DNA from: JAKFDK01 sp036676195 | GTDB taxonomy: Bacteria; Bacillota; Sulfobacillia; Symbiobacteriales; ZC4RG38 | Assembly: GCA_036676195.1 (NCBI GenBank) | Contig: JAKFDK010000091.1 | Location: forward strand, 1-32,211 | Direction: 5' to 3' | DNA: 32,211 nt | In this document: piece after piece, positions 1 through 7,278 of the stretch | How positions within the stretch are numbered: the stretch's first letter is position 1 | Layout: every line of letters begins with the position of its first letter | Notes under the pieces: generated by a model | What the model was told of the DNA's origin: nothing | The model's input: the letters and a program-made list of their open reading frames with translations, nothing else | Databases searched by the model: none | Made by a program: the position numbers and the translations under genes

Positions 1-2487
1 AACCGCCAGGCCGCCCCGGACGACTTCAAGAGCCAACTGCCCCTGCTGCGGGACGTTCTGAAGGCCTTGCGCGTCCACTACGTCCAGGTGCCCAGGCTGG
101 AAGCGGATGATCTGATCGGCACCCTGTCCCGCCAGGCCGAGGAGCAGGGGGTGGAAACAGCCATTGTCACCGGTGACCGAGACGCCCTGCAACTGGTCTC
201 GGAACTGACCACCGTCTTGCTCACCCGCAAGGGTGTCACCGACATGGGCCGCATGGACCCGGCTGCAGTCAAGGAAACTTATGGCGTTACCCCGACTCAG
301 ATCGTGGACCTGAAAGCCCTCATGGGCGACGCTTCGGACAATATCCCCGGCGTCCCTGGCGTAGGCGAAAAAACTGCCCTGAAGCTGATCCAGGAGTGGG
401 GCAACGCAGAGGCGGCACTGGCCCATGCTGACCAGATCAAGGGTAAGCTGGGCGAGCGGTTGCGGGAACACGCCGGCGACGCCCGGCTGTCTTACAAACT
501 GGCCACCATCGACCGCCACGCCGATGAGCGGGTGCCCCTGGATCTGTCCTGCTGCCCGGTGGCGGAACCTGACTATCCCGAGGCGCAGCGACTCTTCAGG
601 GAACTGGAATTCCGCACCATGCTGGGCCGGGTCACACCCGCCGGGGCGGCGGGCACCCGGGCCGGTGCCGGAACGTCACCCGCTCCGACCAGCGGCACCG
701 CCAATTCAGCCACAGACCCAACTGCAGACCCGGCCACGCCCACGGCGACCCAACCGCCGACCGAGGTGGAAGTGGCGGTGGCAGAGGGTCCGGCAGCGGC
801 CCTGGGCGTGGCGCCCCGGCTGGTGCAAGACCCGGCGGTGCTGGCGGCCATGCAACCGTCCGGACCCCTGGAGCCTGCGGCCGCCGGCGGACGCCTGCAG
901 CCCCGCGGCCTGGCGGTGGCGGTGGGCGACACCGTCCATTGGGCCGGGGCACACGCCCTGCCCGGGCTGGATGGCCTCTGGCCTCTGGCCCGGAACCTGA
1001 CCGGTTTTGACATCAAGCCGCTGTTGGTCTGGCTCCTGCGCCGGGGCGTGCAGCCGACGGCCCCGGCTTACGATGCCCTGGTAGCCGCCTATGTGCTCGA
1101 TCCTGGCCGCGGGAATTACCGGCTGGACGACCTCGCCCGTCAGGCCGGGCTGGGCGACCTGCCCCCCGATGACACCGTCGGGAGCTGGGGGAAACGGGCG
1201 GCGGCCCTGACAGCCTTGCGGGAGCGGCAAACGGCGGCCCTGCGGGAGGCCAGTCTGTGGGAACTGTTCACTGACCTGGAAATGCCCCTGGTCCCCTTGC
1301 TGGCGCAAATGGAGGCATATGGCATCGGCGTGGACAAGGCCGGGCTGGAAGAGATGGGAACCGAACTCAAGGGCCGGATCGAGGCGATTCAGGCTAAAAT
1401 CTGGGGTGAGGTCGGCTACCACTTCAACCTGAACAGCCCCAAGCAGTTGGCCGAGGTGCTGTTCACCAAACTGGGCCTGCCCGTGATCAAACGGACGAAA
1501 ACCGGCCCCAGCACCGATGCGGAAGTGCTCGAAGAACTGGCGGCCCAGGCCCCGGTGGTGGCCCATATTCTGGACTACCGGACCCTGGTCAAGCTGCACG
1601 GTACCTACGTGGAGGGCCTGATGGGCCTGGTCGAGCCGGACGGCCGGGTGCACACCACCTTCAACCAGACGGTGGCAGCCACCGGGCGCCTGTCCTCCAC
1701 CGACCCGAACCTGCAGAACATCCCCATCCGCATTGAGGAAGGGCGGCGCATCCGCCGGGTCTTTGTGCCTGCCCCTGGCTGGGTACTGTACGCGGCGGAC
1801 TATTCCCAGATTGAACTCCGCATCGTGGCGCATTACAGCGGAGATGAGGCCCTGCTCGATGCTTTCCGGCGCGACCAGGACATTCATACCCGTACGGCTG
1901 CGGAAGTATTCGGGGTACACATGGACCAGGTCACTCGCGACATGCGGCGCAACGCCAAGGCGGTCAACTTTGGTCTGATCTACGGCCAGAGCAGCTTCGG
2001 GCTGGCCCGGGCCCTCGGCATCGGCCGGGGCGAGGCGGCCGACTTCATCAACCGCTACTTTGAACGCTATCCCGGCGTGAAGGCATACATGGAGGCCAAG
2101 ACGCTGGAGGCCAGGGAAAACGGGTACGTCACCACCCTGATGGGTCGTCGGCGCCCGTTGCCGGACATCCATGCCCGCACCTTCGCCATCCGGCAGAATG
2201 CCGAACGGGCCGCCATTAACACGCCCATCCAGGGCACCGCCGCCGACCTCATGAAGCTGGCCATGCTCAAGGTACACCAGGCCATGCAGGCGGCCGGACT
2301 CCAGGCCCGGATGCTGCTGCAGGTCCACGACGAACTGGTCTTTGAATGCCCGCCCGACGAGGTTCCGCAGCTTCACGCCCTGGTCTGCCGGGAAATGGAG
2401 GGGGCCATGGCCTTTGACGTACCGTTGAAGGTCGAAGGCAAGGTGGGCGACAACTGGTACGAGATGAAGCCGGTGGCACATGCCTGA
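1..2487 (+). CDS. polA: DNA polymerase I, 5' end outside the window
   Basis: Fills gaps and removes RNA primers in replication and repair. The frame is open from base 1, so the true start lies upstream; I estimate about 70 residues are missing by comparison with family length. Of the 828 visible residues, about 1-205 are the 5'-3' exonuclease (LEADDLIGTL, GDRDALQL, DNIPGVPGVGEKTA). Residues about 215-265 are an Ala/Pro/Thr-rich linker, 266-415 a 3'-5' exonuclease-like domain, and the rest the polymerase. Motif A is DYSQIELR (D600), motif B RRNAKAVNFGLIYG (R649, K653, Y661), motif C VHDE (D777). The proofreading domain lacks the DxE acidic pair and the YxxxD motif, so it is probably inactive, as is common in Firmicutes Pol I. 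The gene overlaps mutM by 8 bases, which suggests coupled translation. A TTG at base 67 in the same frame is internal and is not the start. Confidence 0.97.
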   Translation, partial: NRQAAPDDFKSQLPLLRDVLKALRVHYVQVPRLEADDLIGTLSRQAEEQGVETAIVTGDRDALQLVSELTTVLLTRKGVTDMGRMDPAAVKETYGVTPTQIVDLKALMGDASDNIPGVPGVGEKTALKLIQEWGNAEAALAHADQIKGKLGERLREHAGDARLSYKLATIDRHADERVPLDLSCCPVAEPDYPEAQRLFRELEFRTMLGRVTPAGAAGTRAGAGTSPAPTSGTANSATDPTADPATPTATQPPTEVEVAVAEGPAAALGVAPRLVQDPAVLAAMQPSGPLEPAAAGGRLQPRGLAVAVGDTVHWAGAHALPGLDGLWPLARNLTGFDIKPLLVWLLRRGVQPTAPAYDALVAAYVLDPGRGNYRLDDLARQAGLGDLPPDDTVGSWGKRAAALTALRERQTAALREASLWELFTDLEMPLVPLLAQMEAYGIGVDKAGLEEMGTELKGRIEAIQAKIWGEVGYHFNLNSPKQLAEVLFTKLGLPVIKRTKTGPSTDAEVLEELAAQAPVVAHILDYRTLVKLHGTYVEGLMGLVEPDGRVHTTFNQTVAATGRLSSTDPNLQNIPIRIEEGRRIRRVFVPAPGWVLYAADYSQIELRIVAHYSGDEALLDAFRRDQDIHTRTAAEVFGVHMDQVTRDMRRNAKAVNFGLIYGQSSFGLARALGIGRGEAADFINRYFERYPGVKAYMEAKTLEARENGYVTTLMGRRRPLPDIHARTFAIRQNAERAAINTPIQGTAADLMKLAMLKVHQAMQAAGLQARMLLQVHDELVFECPPDEVPQLHALVCREMEGAMAFDVPLKVEGKVGDNWYEMKPVAHA

Positions 2488-3301
2488 ACTGCCGGAAGTC
2501 GAAACGATCCGCCGCACCCTCGCCCCGCGTCTGGTCAACCGGACGGTCACGGCCGTCAAGGTGTTCCGGCCGCAGCAAATCCGCCACCCGGAGCCGGAAG
2601 TCTTCCAGTTGGCACTGGTCGGCCGCCGGTTCCAGGAGCCAGGGCGGCGCGGCAAGTATCTGCTGCTGCATCTGGACAGCGGTGGGTCGCTCTGCTGCCA
2701 CCTGCGCATGTCTGGCCGCCTGTATGTGGCCGAACCGGGGCCGCTGCCCAAACACACCCATGTCGTCTTTGACCTGGACAACGGGCACGAACTGCGCTAC
2801 GAAGACCAACGCACCTTCGGTGGTTTTCACCTGATCGGCCCGGATGGCTGCGGTATGCCTGCCGGGCTGCGGGAACTGGGGCCGGAACCGTTTGACCCGG
2901 ACTGGACAGCCGCCTACCTGGCCGGCAAGCTGCACGGACGGCGGGCGCCGGTCAAGGCTGTGTTGCTGGACCAGTCCGTCGTGGCCGGTCTGGGCAACAT
3001 TTATGTGGATGAATTGTTGTTTCAAGCCGGGATCCGGGCTGACCGCCTGGCGGGTGCAGTGACCCCGGCCGAGGTCGAACGGCTACATTCCGGGGCCAGG
3101 GCGGTACTTGCCGCCGCCATCGCCCGGCGCGGGACCACCTTCTCGCTGTATTTTGACGGAGACGGGAATCCCGGCGATTTTTATGAAGAATTAAAGGTCT
3201 TTGACCGCACTGGTCAGCCCTGCTACACTTGTGGCACGGAAGTCCGAAAAACCCGGGTGGCCGGGCGGGGAACCCATTATTGTCCCCGCTGCCAGCAATA
3301 G
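2480..3301 (+). CDS. mutM: formamidopyrimidine-DNA glycosylase (Fpg/MutM)
   Basis: Base-excision repair enzyme that removes 8-oxoguanine and ring-opened purines and nicks the strand by beta/delta elimination. The 273 residues match the family length. The mature N-terminus PELPEVETIRR supplies the catalytic Pro2 and Glu3, and Lys59 lies in RRGKYL. A helix-two-turn-helix segment reads DQSVVAGLGNIYVDELLF. The C-terminal zinc finger has Cys248, Cys251, Cys268 and Cys271, with Arg263 in the GRGTHYC loop. The ATG lies inside the last codons of polA (8-base overlap), so the two repair genes are probably translated together. polA-mutM-coaE is a common Firmicutes order. Confidence 0.97.
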   Translation: MPELPEVETIRRTLAPRLVNRTVTAVKVFRPQQIRHPEPEVFQLALVGRRFQEPGRRGKYLLLHLDSGGSLCCHLRMSGRLYVAEPGPLPKHTHVVFDLDNGHELRYEDQRTFGGFHLIGPDGCGMPAGLRELGPEPFDPDWTAAYLAGKLHGRRAPVKAVLLDQSVVAGLGNIYVDELLFQAGIRADRLAGAVTPAEVERLHSGARAVLAAAIARRGTTFSLYFDGDGNPGDFYEELKVFDRTGQPCYTCGTEVRKTRVAGRGTHYCPRCQQ

Positions 3302-3332
3302 TGGCCGCGGGTATGTCAGAGGAGTTTGAGGC

Positions 3333-3542
3333 ATGCAGCATCTGATCTTCGAGTTTGAGAACGAAAAGGAATGCCGGGATCTGGCCAAAAAGCTGACCGA
3401 TCATTACGGCGTGACCGGCGAGATCCACTTTCAGCCTCTGACCGCCGGGCGTTGGCGGCTGACCGTGCACTCCGAAAAGGATCTGCGCGGCCCCACCCTG
3501 GAGAAATTTGCCCAGTACCGGCGGGACGAGTCGGCCGACTGA
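3333..3542 (+). CDS. small unknown protein between mutM and coaE
   Basis: A 69-residue protein that I do not recognise. It is charged and soluble-looking, starts MQHLIFEFENEKECRDLAKK and ends YRRDESAD, with no membrane segment or cysteine pair. The pattern of an alternating strand, a helix and then strands (GEIHFQPL, RWRLTVHSE) suggests a small alpha/beta fold. The start is supported by the purine-rich GAGGAGTTTGAGG just before the ATG. It sits 31 bases after mutM and 31 bases before the coaE start, so it is probably cotranscribed with the repair genes. That position is the only clue to its role. Confidence 0.75.
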   Translation: MQHLIFEFENEKECRDLAKKLTDHYGVTGEIHFQPLTAGRWRLTVHSEKDLRGPTLEKFAQYRRDESAD

Positions 3543-3573
3543 GCGCAGCAGACCCGTGACGGGGGTGCCCCAT

Positions 3574-4191
3574 ATGTTGCTGATCGGATTAACCGGTGGC
3601 ATTGCCAGCGGGAAGTCAAGCGTGAGCCAGATACTTCGGGACATGGGTGCCACCGTCATCGACTCCGACGCCAACGTCCGGGAACTGCAGGAGCCCGGCC
3701 AGCCGGTGTTCCAGGCCATCGTCGCGGCCTTTGGTCCGCCGGTGGTGGGGGCCGACGGGCGGCTGGACCGCCAGGCCCTGGGTGACCTGGTGTTCCGTGA
3801 TGCGGCCGAGCGGCGCCGGTTAGAGCAAATCGTGCATCCGGCAGTCCGGCAACGGATGTGGGAGCAGGTGGCGGCAGCCCGGGCGCAGGGCCTGCCGGCC
3901 GTAGTGATCGATGTACCTCTGCTGATCGAGGTCGGACTGCACCAGCAAATGGATCAGATCTGGGTCGTTTATGTAGATCCGCAGACTCAGCTCAGCCGCC
4001 TGCAACGGCGGGACGGGGCCGGCGAGGAAGAGGCCAGGCGCCGGGTGGCGGCACAGATGCCGCTGGCGGAAAAGGTAAAGCTGGCCCACCTGGTGGTCGA
4101 CAACAACGGCAGTCTGACAGCCACTCGGGAGCAAGTCGCGGCAGCCTGGGCGGCTGCATTGGCGGCGGCGGAGGCGGAGGCGACCGCGTGA
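3574..4191 (+). CDS. coaE: dephospho-CoA kinase
   Basis: Last step of coenzyme A synthesis: ATP-dependent phosphorylation of the 3'-hydroxyl of dephospho-CoA. At 205 residues it has the usual length. The P-loop GGIASGKS holds Lys14; IDSDANVRELQEPGQP matches the family DAD/substrate segment, followed by IVHPAVRQ and VIDVPLLIE. The chosen ATG puts the family start MLLIGLTGGIASGK at residue 1 and has GGGGGTG a few bases upstream; an earlier in-frame ATG at 3508 would add 22 unrelated residues. The C-terminus is an Ala/Glu-rich tail. The stop shares four bases (GTGA) with the next gene, so the two are translationally coupled. Confidence 0.95.
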   Translation: MLLIGLTGGIASGKSSVSQILRDMGATVIDSDANVRELQEPGQPVFQAIVAAFGPPVVGADGRLDRQALGDLVFRDAAERRRLEQIVHPAVRQRMWEQVAAARAQGLPAVVIDVPLLIEVGLHQQMDQIWVVYVDPQTQLSRLQRRDGAGEEEARRRVAAQMPLAEKVKLAHLVVDNNGSLTATREQVAAAWAAALAAAEAEATA

Positions 4192-4808
4192 ATCGCCGTC
4201 AGCGCCGATGGTTGACCCTGGTGCTCCTGGTGGCCGGCACAGTCTGGCTGGGGTACCGCTGGGGTCTGACCCATCTTTATCCGCTCCAGTACCGGCAATT
4301 AGTGCTCCATTACAGTCGGGAAAATGGGCTTGACCCCTGGCTGGTGGCGGCTGTCGTGAATGTAGAGAGCCGCTGGCGTCCCCGGGTCGTTTCCAGTAAA
4401 GGTGCCCGCGGACTTATGCAGGTGATGCCGACCACCGGCGAGTGGGTGGCGGCGCAGATGAAGGTGCCCGGCTTTCACCCTGACCAACTCCTGGAACCAG
4501 ACATGAACCTACGCCTGGGCACCTGGTACCTGGCCTGGCTCCTGCGGGAATTTCAGGGGAACCAGGCCGTGGCGCTGGCCGCGTATAATTCCGGCGATGG
4601 ACCGGTTCGGCGCTGGTTGGCCGAGAACCGCTGGACTGGAGACGCACACACGGCGTGGCAAATTCCATTCCCCGAGACCCGAGCCTATGTGGTCAAGGTA
4701 CTGGCCCATCGTCAGCGTTATGGGCAGATGTATCGGCTCCCGGACGTGGCAGATCCATCTGAAGGGAGGGTCCCCGGTGCGCTACCCAGGCCGGGAGGCG
4801 GAGGATGA
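4188..4808 (+). CDS. membrane-anchored lytic transglycosylase, SLT domain
   Basis: Cleaves the glycan strands of peptidoglycan at the cell surface with formation of 1,6-anhydromuramic ends. Starting at the GTG that overlaps the coaE stop, the protein has 206 residues. A basic start (NRRQRR) is followed by one hydrophobic segment at about residues 8-24, which is an uncleaved anchor or signal. The SLT domain covers about residues 40-190, with catalytic Glu60 in NVESRW, then SSKGARGLMQVMP and LAAYNSGDGPV. The domain order and size resemble short Slt70-like enzymes of Firmicutes (YjbJ type). A role in growth, septum opening or sporulation remodelling cannot be separated from sequence alone. Confidence 0.92.
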   Translation: MNRRQRRWLTLVLLVAGTVWLGYRWGLTHLYPLQYRQLVLHYSRENGLDPWLVAAVVNVESRWRPRVVSSKGARGLMQVMPTTGEWVAAQMKVPGFHPDQLLEPDMNLRLGTWYLAWLLREFQGNQAVALAAYNSGDGPVRRWLAENRWTGDAHTAWQIPFPETRAYVVKVLAHRQRYGQMYRLPDVADPSEGRVPGALPRPGGGG

Positions 4809-5019
4809 ATTGGCCCGCCGCCGGACCCGAAGAATGCAGCAACCGGCCGATGATCCCGCTGCCGGCACCGGTCGGGACGACGAACCTGTCCATTTCGAAT
4901 GGAAGGACATTCTGGCGCTGATCATCGCCTCGTATCAGATCATCATGCCTATGGTATTCCTATTTATCGGCGTGGTGGTGCTGGTCTACTTGCTCTTCAG
5001 GTTCGTCTTCTTACACTAA
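4777..5019 (+). CDS. small single-pass membrane protein, unknown
   Basis: An 80-residue protein of unknown function. The charged, Arg/Glu/Asp-rich first 45 residues (RYPGREAEDELARRR) are followed by one long hydrophobic segment, about residues 50-78, ending FRFVFLH at the stop. It therefore looks like a tail-anchored small protein with a cytoplasmic head. The GTG start is preceded by GAAGGGAGGG at a spacing of 6, and the gene overlaps the end of the transglycosylase by 32 bases, so it very likely belongs to the same operon. It could be a partner or regulator of that enzyme; that is inference from position only. Confidence 0.7.
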   Translation: MRYPGREAEDELARRRTRRMQQPADDPAAGTGRDDEPVHFEWKDILALIIASYQIIMPMVFLFIGVVVLVYLLFRFVFLH

Positions 5020-5085
5020 CTGAATCATGCCGTTGGCACGCCGCTGCCGAGGTGGCCATTTAAACGAATTCAAGTTGCACATGGA

Positions 5086-6252
5086 GTGAACCAGGCAGTG
5101 GATCCATTCACATTTATGGCCCCGGTGGAGATCACCTTTGGTCCGGGCGCCGTCAGCCGCCTGGGCGAGCAGGTGCGTAGTCTGGGCCGACGGGCACTGG
5201 TGGTGACCGGCCCGCACCTGCTCGCCGCCGGGATCGTGGACAGGGCTACCGCGCCCCTCCGGCAGAGCGGGGTCGAGGTACAACTGTTTTCCGACGTCGA
5301 GGGTAATCCCAGCGACGAGACCTGCCTGCGCGCAGCGGCGGTCTGCCGGGAACAGGGTTGCGACGTGGTGGTGGGCCTTGGCGGGGGCAGCCCCATGGAC
5401 GTGGCCAAACTGGTCGCCTGCCTGGCCGTCGACCCGGCACGGCAGCCCCGGGACTTTGAAGGTATCGACAAGGTGCGGCATGACCCGCTGCCGCTGGTGC
5501 TGGTGCCCACCACCGCCGGCAGCGCCAGTGAGGTCAGTTTCAATGCGGTCATCACCGACCGGCGGCAGCCATTCAAGTTCACCGTGGTCAGCCGCAGGCT
5601 TGCGCCCAAACTGGCCGTGCTTGACCCGGTCCTGACCACCGGCAAGCCGCCCGCCCTTACCGCCGCCACCGGTATGGACGCCCTGACCCATGCCATCGAG
5701 TCCTACACCAACCGGGTGGTCAACCCGGTGGCAGACACGCTGGCGGCCCGGGCCATTCAGCTCATCGGCGGCGCTCTGCGTACCGCCGTTGAGCGTGGGC
5801 ATGACCTGCAGGCCCGCAGTGATCTGTTGCTGGGTAGCATGCTGGCCGGGCTGGCCTTCAATTTCACCCGGCTGGGTCTGGTACATGCCATGAGCCACCC
5901 CCTGAGCGCCCGCTATGGCGTGCCGCACGGGCTGGCCAATGCCGTTTTACTGGCCCCGGTGCTGACCTTTAACCTTGAGCATGCCCTGGAGCGGACGGCC
6001 GCGGTGGGTCAGTTACTGGGGGAGCCCCAGGCCGGCCTGGCTCCGGAAGCGGCCGCAGATCGGGCCGTGGCCGCTGTGCAGCGCCTGGCCGATGATGTGG
6101 GCATTCCCCGTGGCCTGCGGGGCGTTACCGTTCCGCCCGAGCAAATTTCACTCATGGCGGACGATGCCCTGAAAAGCGGCAATATCCCGGTGAACCCGCG
6201 TCCGGTCAGTGCCGGGGAAGTGGCGGCACTTTACACTGACCTGCTGGTCTGA
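5086..6252 (+). CDS. iron-containing alcohol dehydrogenase family protein
   Basis: NAD(P)-dependent, metal-dependent alcohol dehydrogenase of the Fe-ADH (type III) family. At 388 residues it matches the usual length. The nucleotide-binding motif GGGSPMD is at 99-105. The metal ligands are Asp198 and His202 in GMDALTHAIESY, and His267 and His281 in VHAMSH...GVPHG, with the family spacing. The substrate could be butanol, 1,3-propanediol, a lactaldehyde or another short alcohol or aldehyde; the sequence does not decide. The GTG start has no strong ribosome binding site; an ATG at 5116 is the alternative. It is probably transcribed alone: a 66-base gap separates it from the gene before and a separate promoter follows it. 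Confidence 0.93.
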   Translation: MNQAVDPFTFMAPVEITFGPGAVSRLGEQVRSLGRRALVVTGPHLLAAGIVDRATAPLRQSGVEVQLFSDVEGNPSDETCLRAAAVCREQGCDVVVGLGGGSPMDVAKLVACLAVDPARQPRDFEGIDKVRHDPLPLVLVPTTAGSASEVSFNAVITDRRQPFKFTVVSRRLAPKLAVLDPVLTTGKPPALTAATGMDALTHAIESYTNRVVNPVADTLAARAIQLIGGALRTAVERGHDLQARSDLLLGSMLAGLAFNFTRLGLVHAMSHPLSARYGVPHGLANAVLLAPVLTFNLEHALERTAAVGQLLGEPQAGLAPEAAADRAVAAVQRLADDVGIPRGLRGVTVPPEQISLMADDALKSGNIPVNPRPVSAGEVAALYTDLLV

Positions 6253-6262
6253 TGCCTATCTG

Positions 6263-6291
6263 TTACATACAAGTACCGGGTATGGTATACT
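6263..6291 (+). promoter_or_regulatory. sigma-A-type promoter of the small transcription unit
   Basis: TTACAT at 6263-6268 and TATACT at 6286-6291 with a 17-base spacer; the TGG before the -10 makes it an extended -10. Transcription would begin near 6298, about 20 bases before the ATG at 6319. Confidence 0.65.
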
Positions 6292-6318
6292 GATGGGTGT
6301 GAAGGGGGCGGTCACCCA

Positions 6319-6471
6319 ATGCCCGAGAATGAGAAGAACAGCGGTGTCTGCCACAGCGGCGGCTGAAGCAAGCAGCCACAGGGCCGCCGGGTTCCCATAT
6401 GACCCGGCGCCCTGATCTGGCTCCTCGTGTTGGGAGCCTTCATGCTGTACCAGAGGTTCATGGGCGGATAG
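6319..6471 (+). CDS. candidate mini-selenoprotein with two in-frame UGA codons
   Basis: One reading frame runs from ATG 6319 to TAG 6469 and is broken only by TGA at 6364 and 6400. Read through, it gives 50 residues: MPENEKNSGVCHSGG, X, SKQPQGRRVPI, X, then PGALIWLLVLGAFMLYQR ending FMGG. It thus has a soluble Cys/His/Gly head and a single membrane segment just before the stop. AAGGGGGCGG precedes the ATG, and a promoter and a terminator flank it. The first TGA is followed after 12 bases by a 13-bp stem with one bulged C (6379-6392 with 6402-6414). The second TGA is followed after 16 bases by a 6-bp stem (6419-6424 with 6433-6438). These positions suit bacterial SECIS elements, although the first loop lacks the usual early G. 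Alternatives are a 15-residue peptide, a gene with two nonsense mutations, or a structured small RNA. No sel genes lie in the window. Confidence 0.4.
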
Positions 6472-6478
6472 CAGCAGA

Positions 6479-6503
6479 GCCCGGCGGAAATCCGCCGGGT
6501 TTT
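6479..6503 (+). terminator. intrinsic terminator of the small unit
   Basis: A 9-bp perfect stem, CCCGGCGGA with TCCGCCGGG, and a two-base loop (6480-6499), followed by TTTT. It lies 8 bases after the TAG of the candidate mini-gene, which closes a transcript of about 205 bases. Confidence 0.8.
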
Positions 6504-6537
6504 GTGCAAGCCGGTTGTGCCGTCACCGCGCATAGGT

Positions 6538-6566
6538 TTGCCGCTCCGGCTGCTCTTGGGTATAAT
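6538..6566 (+). promoter_or_regulatory. promoter of trmK-nif3
   Basis: TTGCCG at 6538-6543 and a perfect TATAAT at 6561-6566, spacer 17. The predicted start near 6573 lies at or next to the GGAGGTG ribosome binding site (6574-6580), so the mRNA leader would be only about 20 bases. Confidence 0.75.
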
Positions 6567-6591
6567 TGGGGCCGGAGGTGAGCACAAACCC

Positions 6592-7278
6592 GTGTCTGGA
6601 TTGACGCCGCGACTCAGTACAGTAGCCGGATATGTGCTACCTGACCTCCCCATGGCTGATGTGGGCACCGACCACGCCTATCTTCCCGTCCACCTGGTCC
6701 ATGCCGGCCATGTGCCCCGTGCGGTGGCGTCTGACCGGATGCCCGGGCCGCTGCAGGCGGCCCGGCGGGCGGTGGCCGCCGCCGGGCTGGCTGATCGGAT
6801 CGACCTGCGCCAGGGCGACGGGCTGGCCGTTCTGAAACCGGGCGAAGTCATGTCGGTGGTGCTGGCCGGCATGGGCGGCAGCCTGATGTGTGCAATCCTG
6901 GGCGCCGGGCCGTCGGTTCTGGACCGCCTGCACCGCCTGGTTCTGCAGCCGAACGCCGGGGAGGAAACGGTCCGCCGCTGGCTGGCGACCCGGGGCTGGC
7001 AACTGGTTGATGAAGCCCTTGTGGCAGATGCCGGGCGGGTATATGTGGTCATGGCTGCCGAGCCCGGCCCCCCGGGGACCCCGGCTGAGGCGGACTTTGT
7101 CCTCGGCCCGCACCTGCGCCGCCGTCGGGGCGATTTATTCGGATCGTATGTCCGCGGCGAACTGGTGCGGGCGCAGCGGGCCCTGCAAGGGGCGCAACAG
7201 GCGCGCAGTCCGGACCCGGACCGGTTGGAGGCCCTGATCCGGCGGGTCCAGCTTCTCGAGGAGGCGTTGGCACCATGA
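6592..7278 (+). CDS. trmK: tRNA (adenine(22)-N1)-methyltransferase
   Basis: SAM-dependent enzyme that methylates N1 of A22 in the D-loop region of bacterial tRNAs; Firmicutes TrmK (YqfN) family. With the GTG at 6592 it has 228 residues, the usual size. The Rossmann SAM-binding start is MADVGTDHAYLPVHL, followed by the family signatures VLAGMGG and LVLQPN and a C-terminal helical hairpin rich in Arg and Leu. GGAGGTG at 6574-6580 supports this start; longer versions would run back through the promoter. Its last bases overlap the nif3 start (ATGA), the classic yqfN-yqfO pair. Confidence 0.94.
   Translation: MSGLTPRLSTVAGYVLPDLPMADVGTDHAYLPVHLVHAGHVPRAVASDRMPGPLQAARRAVAAAGLADRIDLRQGDGLAVLKPGEVMSVVLAGMGGSLMCAILGAGPSVLDRLHRLVLQPNAGEETVRRWLATRGWQLVDEALVADAGRVYVVMAAEPGPPGTPAEADFVLGPHLRRRRGDLFGSYVRGELVRAQRALQGAQQARSPDPDRLEALIRRVQLLEEALAP

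Noticed and set aside
706..2781. A 691-codon open frame on the minus strand opposite polA and mutM
   Set aside because: Shadow of a GC-rich coding gene; low-complexity translation, no motif, and the plus strand is a clear polA.
6293..6415. A 41-codon frame starting at ATG 6293 in the small unit
   Set aside because: It would start before or at the predicted transcript start and has no ribosome binding site.
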